Below, in pieces: positions 58,320-64,000 of a stretch of DNA of 64,000 nucleotides. Made by a program: the position numbers and the translations under genes. The stretch is from Begonia masoniana (taxonomy: Eukaryota > Streptophyta > Magnoliopsida > Cucurbitales > Begoniaceae). Positions within the stretch are counted from its first letter, which is position 1; the number at the start of each line of letters is the position of its first letter. Location of the stretch: assembly GCA_022432975.1 (NCBI GenBank), contig CM039510.1, positions 10,198,414 to 10,262,413 of the forward strand, read 5' to 3'. A model generated the notes under the pieces. It was not told where the DNA came from and ran no database searches. It was given only the letters and a program-made list of their open reading frames with translations.

Positions 58320-58890
58320 GATGAAGTTGGTAAAGCACAGTTGCTTGGTCCTGACATTGTGCAGCAGACTGAGGAGAAGGTTGCCCTCATCCGACAGAGA
58401 ATTCTGACAGCTCAAAGCCGCCAGAAGAGTTATGCTGATAAAAGACGAAGAGAATTAGAGTTTGAAGTAGGTGATGAAGTTTTTCTTAAGGTGTCACCAT
58501 TCAAAGGAGTTGTGAGATTCGGGAAGAGAGAAAAGTTGAACCCCAGGTTTATTGGACCATTCTTAATTTTGAAAAGGGTTGGGAGTGCAGCCTACATGTT
58601 GCAGTTACCGGCTTCTATGGAATGAATCCACAATGTGTTCCATGTTTCTATGTTAAAGAAGTGTGTAAGAGATCCATATCAGATCGTGGAATAGCAGGAC
58701 ATTGAGGTTCTTCCTACTCTTGCATATGAGGAGAAACCTGTAAGGATCTTGGACTATGCAGTGAAGGTATTGCGCAACAAGGAAGTTCCACTAGTGAAAG
58801 TCTTATGGCACAATCAGAACATAGAGGAGACAACTTGGGAGCGCCAGCAAGACATGATGGACCAACATCCAGAATTATTCAGGTACTGAA
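58320..58890 (+). pseudogene. Gypsy integrase C-terminal and chromodomain-like tail
   Basis: An open frame 58341-58625 (94 codons) carries the integrase C-terminus (RRRELEFEVGDEVFLKVSP, LNPRFIGPF). A TGA at about 58623 and a TAG at about 58692 interrupt the following YEEKPVRILDYAV and VKVLWHNQNIEETTWE, a chromodomain-like end as in Tekay/Del chromoviruses; such tails guide insertion to heterochromatin. It terminates around 58890 with HPELFRY. Confidence 0.85.
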
Positions 58891-58910
58891 TTTTGAGGAC
58901 AAAATTCTTT

Positions 58911-58924
58911 TAAGGAGGGTAGAT
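58911..58924 (+). other. Polypurine tract of the gypsy element
   Basis: AAGGAGGGTAGAT directly before the 3' LTR; the plus-strand primer site. Confidence 0.8.
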
Positions 58925-61111
58925 TGTAATACCCGGTTCTATCAAACCGTTTCTCTATTCCTTTTAAACTAATGGCACAATTTATATGGCAATATTAAAT
59001 GTAGGGTTAGTGGATGACTAGGCAAGGGTATAAGGGTAATTAGAAATTCAAAGGTGGATAACGTATTTAAGGAAACTATTAATGAAGTAGCCGCCACTGT
59101 TTATTTCATTTCCTCTCCATTCTCAGCTCCTCAGCTTAGCAGAGCGCGATAGGAGACCCCCCTTCGACTTCCTCCAGCAATTTCCTCTGAACTTGGTGAG
59201 TTTTGCTTCTATTTCTTGTTACATTGTATCTATCATTGGTAGGAGGGATGTTAAATGAGGTTTTGAGAAAGCGGTAAGCGAGTGGTGATTTCGGTTTAAG
59301 TTGAAATCGGGAATGCACAATGACTAGAGTTCCCAAAACAGTTTCCCTTAGATTTCTAGTGGTTTAGAATGAAGATTAGAGGAAATTTAATGTATGCTCT
59401 GTCTATGGTTTTAGGTTTGAGTAATACCCGAAGTAGCTTACAACCAAGTTTTTCCAGGAGACCAGGTAAGTAGAGTTTGCATGTGCCTTCGGGCCTGCAT
59501 CACAAAACAGTAGGATTTGTGTGTGCATGAATGAATGTTTCTTTTCAGTTGCCATGCATCATATTTTGAAAGAAGACGAAAATGAATTTACACGAAGTAG
59601 CATGGTGAGATGTGAACAGATTGTGACAGTATATTTTTAAGGGAATTAATCCGCCCCTTAAATCGTACATATGGATTTATACCCTGGGAAAACTGATCCA
59701 CCTCCCATTGTATCAGGGATCATCAGTATACTTTTAAGGGAATTAATCCGCCCCTTAAATCGTACATATGGATTTATACCCTGGGAAAACTGATCCACCT
59801 CCCATTGTATCAGGGATCATCAGACCAGTGAACGAATGCAACATAACTGAGGAATGAAAGTAGAAACTGCATATTTAGGATTTACATTCCAGTACACATT
59901 TCATTTCTAGCTTTACTTGCTTAGCATTAGGCTAATAGATGAGTTTTGTGATGTAGGTGAAGAGATTACTGCAGGTGAATTTCCCGTGTGCACAGTTCAG
60001 TAGATGTGGTTGGAGGGGTACATTCATACTCCAGTCTGGTAAACTGATGAGGCGGGTTAACTGGTGTCAGCGGTTGTGAAGGTCTAATTGATAATGATTC
60101 AATCTGAGTACATTGAGTTTTCATGACAGTAGTGGTAGCAACCTTTTGAATTAGTTTTGGAGATTTCCTGACATTAGTGTTCCGTTGGATTTTATAATAT
60201 TATTTTTACTGAATTTGAGCAATACAATGATTTAAACTGCCTCTGAATGATGTTTTGGTAAAAGCTATCGGTGGATGTGTGTAGAAGTTATTGTTTTCTA
60301 TCGGAGAAAGTTGTGTTGTTGTCTATCGGAAGATGCCTTAAGAAAAGTCATCGGATGATGTAGGTTAATTCTATCGAAAGATGCCTTAAGAATAGTCATC
60401 GGATGATGTCTCAGTAAAGTCACCGGTACATGAGGTTTGTTCCATCGAAAGATGTAGGATTTGCCCTACCGGTATGAGTGGGTACTACGTTTGACGTTTA
60501 GTGATCGGCACATGCGTGCTGACGTCATCGGAAGATGTAGGTTTAAGTCTATCGGATGATGTCTCAGTAAACTCATCGGAAGATGCGAGCTGACGTCATC
60601 GGAAGATGTAGGTCTAAGTCCATCAGATGATGTTTCAGTAAACTCATCGGCAGATGCGTGCTGACGTCATCGGAAGATGTAGAGTGCATTTTGTCGTTTA
60701 GTCACCGGTAGGTACAGTCTACCGAGAGATTTCCTTTGTTTTTCATTCGACTGACGTCATCGGCAGGAGTCTTCTATTTTGGTTGTTTTCTGCTTCTTCC
60801 GTTGACTTTATCAATCGGTAGATGTATTTGACTTCTACGATTTCTCTAGTATTTCGCTGTTTAAACTAGAATTTTTAAATTGCCGATTGTTTCTTAACAA
60901 TTCAACAGCGTTTCGTAGTTTTGTATAACTTCATTGTGGTTCAAATGATTTCCGCTGCAAGCATTTAAATGTTTTGAAGTTTCCTTTTTTTAAAAAAAAT
61001 AAGAAATGTCAAATTTAGACTTTCGAGAGAGTTTTAAATTTAGTCCAAGGTTTCTTAGTTATGTACGGCTTATGAGTAACAAACCGGGTTCAGAAAACTC
61101 GGGGCGTTACA
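58925..61111 (+). mobile_element. 3' LTR of the gypsy element (2187 bp)
   Basis: TGTAATACCCGG...GGGGCGTTACA, matching the 5' LTR apart from scattered substitutions and two rather than 17 of the 97-bp units (about 59628-59822). It keeps a 50-bp stretch after the array lost from the 5' LTR. It contains a TGACGTCA cluster near 60521-60760. Confidence 0.95.
60500..60780. repeat. CATCGG/TGACGTCA cluster in the 3' LTR
   Basis: Four TGACGTCATCGG words (about 60519, 60591, 60663 and 60752) spaced around 72-90 bp, with GAAGATGTAGG and GGCAGATGCG. The same cluster is in the 5' LTR (51575-51840). Confidence 0.85.
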
Positions 61112-61116
61112 GAATA

Positions 61117-62260
61117 TGAATGATGAATACGAATGATGAATATGATTGTTGAATATGAATGATGAATAAGAATTGAGATTTTGTGTATAATTACAAATAA
61201 GAAAAGATTCATGAGCATTTGTTTCTCAAATGAGCATTCATGCATACTTGTTAGTATTGCATTCCTTACTAAGCATTAGGCTTATAGTTTAAACCTTATG
61301 ATGTAGGTGACGAGATTTCAGGTGAGGATCCCAAAGTCTATGATGATGTCTGAGCTTGGTTGCTGGAAGGTGATCATGATGCAATTTCTGTGGCTGGATG
61401 GCAAATGAGACCCCTGGTTAATGTTTTTATGGTTTTAGTTATGATAATGAATATAATAGATTAAGTAGGACAAGTCTATTTCTTTCTAACATTGAGTCCT
61501 CTTTTGAAGTTGTCTGTTGACCACTGAATCTAGAAATAATTTTAAGGATAGTTGGATGGTCTGTTTGCTTAAGTCTTCCGCTATATGAATTCTGGATGAT
61601 TTACTGATTTTCATTAGTATGAATGTTATACCATTGAAGTTTGAAATCAGTGAAGGTTAAGTTACCGGATGATGTAAGTGTTATTTCATCGTCCAGTGAT
61701 CGGTAGATGTAGAGTGTTTAAGTCATCGGAAGATGTAAGTTGAATTTTGTTGTCTAGTGATCGGCAGATGAGGTGTATTTAAGTTACCAGATGATGTAAG
61801 TGTTATTTCATCGCCTAGTGACCGGTAGATGTAGAGTGTTTAAGCCATCGGAAGATGTAAGTTTAATTTTGTCGTCTAGTGATCGGCAGATGAGGTGTAT
61901 TTAAGTTACCGGATGATGTAAGTGTTATTTCATCGCCCAGTGACCGGTAGATGTAGAGTGTTTAAGCCATCGGAAGATGTAAGTTTAATTTTGTCGTCTA
62001 GTTACCGGATGATGTGAGGGTTATCTTGTCGTTTAGTGACCGGGTCATGTTTTAATTATTCACGTGAGAAGCACATGTTCACCGGATGATATAAACCCGG
62101 TTTAGTGACCGGTAGATGTGGTTTATTTCTCTATCGGTATATGCAGTCTAAGGGTTTAAGTTTCTCTTCATCAGCCGATACGCGTTGCACTGCCCGCCGG
62201 CAGATGCGTAATGTATTCCTTTCCTGAGCGATGCCTAGTGAATCGTGCATGACATCTTGA
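61117..62260 (+). mobile_element. LTR 'L9', right half (3' end not found)
   Basis: Continues the GAATGATGAATA repeats seen left of the gypsy element, then the common acceptor-like TTATGATGTAG/GTGACGAG (about 61306) and a 122-bp array. No GTTACA end is visible; the sequence fades around 62260, so the L9 end and the L8 end have been lost or mutated. Confidence 0.7.
61661..62030. repeat. 122-bp tandem array in L9
   Basis: About three units (start points ~61661, 61783, 61905) containing GTTACCGGATGATGTAAGTG, GACCGGTAGATGTAGAGTG and GATCGGCAGATGAGG. Nearly identical. Confidence 0.85.
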
Positions 62261-62860
62261 GCTAAGTTATGTTTCAAAAAAAAATATATTACCAAAAATG
62301 AATAGAGTGTGAGTAATAAGAATTAAATGATTAAGAAAGATACTGATTATGTGACGTCTAAGATTACGTTTTGAATCGGGCCTTTGGGAGTTTGAAGCTT
62401 TTTTTGTCTAAAGAGATCGGAAAGAAGTTTAGTAGTAATGTTGTGAGGCTATCTGGTCATGAAGATGTGAAAGAAGAAAATAGGTAGGAAGAATAAGTAG
62501 ATCGTCAGACAGAGGGGTAGCCGATCAATCGGCAGAGTGTTGAGATAAAGAGTGTCGACATCGATCGAATTTCGGAGGTGTTTTTATCTTCCAATTTTTA
62601 TGTCTTCCGACTTTACGTCGCCCGATGTTAAGTCATCTAATTTTAGTAGAAGTCAACTTCTGATTACATGTCTTCTGATTTCATGTCTTTCAATTTTATG
62701 TCTTTCGATTTTTATGTCTTCCAACTTTATGTCTTCCGATGTTATGTCATCCGATTTTAGTATAAGTCAAATCTTCCGATTTCATATCTTCCAATTTTAA
62801 GTGTGAATCGATCAGAGTTGTCGACCCCAGCATATTGGAGTCCTTTTGAGAAATTTTCAA
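62261..62860. other. Unassigned L6-like sequence with CTTCCGATTTTATGTC repeats
   Basis: Between about 62580 and 62800 the sequence is made of TT(A/T)ATGTCTTCC(A/G)ATTT-like words at irregular spacing, resembling the simple-repeat part of L5 near 28650-28800. Probably the remaining right part of L6 or L7. Confidence 0.45.
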
Positions 62861-62867
62861 TTAAGTG

Positions 62868-63035
62868 TCGTCGACCGATCTCATTATAGAGGCCACGTCG
62901 ACCGATCTCATTACTGAGACCACGTCACCGATCTCATTACTGAGTCCACGTCACCGATCTCATTACTGAGGCCACGTCGACCGATCTCATTACAGAGGCC
63001 ACGTCGACCGATCTCATTACAGAGGCCATGTCGAC
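62868..63035. repeat. 28-bp tandem array with CGTCGACCGATCTC
   Basis: Five to six units of (A)CGTCGACCGATCTCATTAC plus AGAGGCCA; two inner units lack GAC. Confidence 0.85.
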
Positions 63036-63229
63036 CAAAACTCAGTCTTACTATTTTTAGCACTACTAGTTGAGTTTGGTTTAATACGAGGTTTCCACAC
63101 GCAATTTGCATTCCGCTGAATGAATTTAATTGCCTTTAAACGAGTAGGATTAATGGATTGAGATAAAAGTTTAAATTTTACGGGATTGTTAAGAATAGTG
63201 TATAGGGGAAATTTTCTCGGGTCGTCATA

Positions 63230-63350
63230 TGAACAATCAACATCAGTCTTTTGAGTTTTGGGACCCTATCTTTAAATGTCAAGAAATGGAAGAAAAAATT
63301 CGCCAGATAGATGAAAGTATTCAAAATGATGAAAACTTTCCCTCGCACTC
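63230..63350 (+). pseudogene. Copy E3: end of the terminal ORF and start of the intergenic region
   Basis: TGAAC(A)ATCAACATCAG then a TTTTGAGTTTTGGGACCCTA stretch matches the region at 40100-40215 (reverse complement) of E2. It follows in register on the ORF cut at 42203. Shortly after, similarity ends at about 63350. Confidence 0.75.
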
Positions 63351-63465
63351 TTTTTATTTCTCTCACTAAATTCTCATATATTTTATGTAATTTAATTATT
63401 GAATATTATAAATTGTCAACTTCTAAAATTGATAAATCATTTTTGAGGAATTAATTTACCAAATA
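63351..63465. other. AT-rich flank, nothing recognised
   Basis: Short gap between the E3 remnant and the next LTR. Confidence 0.4.
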
Positions 63466-64000
63466 TGTAACGACCCCAGCAGGGTCAAGGCATAATTAAT
63501 AAACTTTCTTAAATCATAATATTAATCCTTCTATCTGTACAATTTTATGTATATATATATATATATCCCTTATTTTTTTTTCTTTGACAGAACTCGGGAC
63601 AACGCTATAACTGACAAAGCTCGATCCTTTCAAAACTTGCCTTCGTCTTAAATTTTGCGAATTCATCATCAACAGAATCGAAAGACTAACCCAAACATTT
63701 GTTTTGTAACATAATCGGGCAATAGAAAATAACCTTAGAACACTCGACCTCATTATTCTTGAGCTGCTCGAAATCAGGCATTTGCCGGTTGCTAGACAAC
63801 AAACAGCTCTACTCACATCATCTGATGCATAAAACACTCGACCTCTACCGATCACTAAACGACAAAACATAAAACTCACTTATGCCGATCGCTAAACGAC
63901 AAGCACGGGGCTCGCTTCTGCCGGTAGTGAAAATTTACATCACCCGGTTATCATGTGCATCTCACGTGACTTCTTAACATCGCCAGTAAAAGACATCATC
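63466..64000 (-). mobile_element. LTR 'L11', 3' part, running off the window
   Basis: TGTAACGACCCC at 63466 is the end of a minus-strand LTR (GGGGTCGTTACA). Inside, GATCGGTAGAGGTCGAG and TTTTGTCGTTTAGTGATCGG words on the minus strand match the arrays of L2, L9 and the gypsy LTRs. The outer end is beyond the window, so no TSD can be tested. Confidence 0.75.

Larger units (their letters stand above)
48598..61111 (+). mobile_element. Near-complete Ty3/gypsy chromovirus (Tekay/Del-like), 12.5 kb
   Basis: 5' LTR 48598-52182, primer site 52186-52198, gag-pol 52338-58890, polypurine tract 58911-58924, 3' LTR 58925-61111. Perfect TSD GAATA at 48593-48597 and 61112-61116. Its own gag carries a nested solo LTR (52766-54826). 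The pol order PR-RT-RNaseH-IN, the initiator tRNA-Met primer and the C-terminal chromodomain-like tail indicate a chromovirus. LTR sequences outside the tandem array differ at few positions, so insertion is recent. Coding parts already have several breaks. Confidence 0.95.
42204..63229 (+). mobile_element. Old LTR 'L6' in copy E3, hosting a 20-kb nest
   Basis: Left part 42204-42850 starts TGTAACACTCAG and has splice-like AACGTTAG/GTAAGTTCATACG (about 42757). The right end TTTTACGGGATTG...GGGTCGTCATA (63170-63229) matches the end of L4 read on its minus strand. The end GTCGTCATA is two transitions from GTCGTTACA. TSD TGAAA (42199-42203) versus TGAAC (63230-63234). Everything between is further insertions and L6's own sequence. 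The assignment rests on both flanks continuing one E3 gene. Confidence 0.75.

Overview
This window is plant nuclear DNA, almost certainly from a dicot. It is AT-rich, has one intact protein-coding gene (a G-type lectin receptor kinase), and is otherwise filled with plant retroelements: Ty1/copia, Ty3/gypsy, a Cassandra TRIM and a pararetrovirus-like element with a 30K movement protein. Species cannot be read directly. A cucurbit is a guess from the flavour of the repeats.

Layout. 1-1.3 kb: 5' end of a minus-strand Ty1/copia element (gag open to the window edge, PBS, LTR). 1.3-4.5 kb: AT-rich DNA with a copia-like promoter and a segmental duplication of the 3' flank of the receptor kinase. 4485-6806 (-): intact, intronless lectin receptor kinase. 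7-11.8 kb: decayed repeats, a duplicated pseudogene fragment and a MULE transposase relic. 11.8-16.3 kb: a solo LTR carrying a second solo LTR, both with perfect 5-bp target-site duplications (TSDs). 17.6-20.7 kb: a 3.1-kb solo LTR. 21-35.4 kb: copy E1 (+) of the movement-protein element, split by a 2.36-kb solo LTR and a 4.9-kb LTR composite, with a 1.36-kb tandem triplication at its inner edge. 35.4-40.3 kb: copy E2 (-), with terminal ORF, promoter, PBS, movement protein and capsid/gag, the last hit by a complete Cassandra TRIM. 40.3-42.2 kb and 63.23-63.35 kb: copy E3 (+), split by a 21-kb nest of LTRs. Inside that nest (48598-61111) sits a nearly complete Ty3/gypsy chromovirus (Tekay/Del-like), recently inserted and itself carrying a solo LTR in gag. 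63.5-64 kb: start of another minus-strand LTR.

The history can be read from the TSDs. The movement-protein element is the oldest layer, LTRs fell into it, further LTRs fell into those, and the youngest is the full-length gypsy element or the solo LTR in its gag. The LTR families share an unusual plan: a TATA box about 130 bp from the start, conserved splice-like sites, hairpin-forming repeat units, and arrays of TGACGTCA (bZIP-type) motifs.

The most interesting unit is the movement-protein element. Its ORFs are tightly packed: a 6-nt gap between movement protein and capsid, a 17-nt overlap between RNase H and a Gly/Arg-rich ORF, and an ATGA overlap into a terminal ORF. Its copies are arranged like a permuted circular pararetrovirus rather than an LTR retrotransposon, and the last two ORFs match nothing I recognise.
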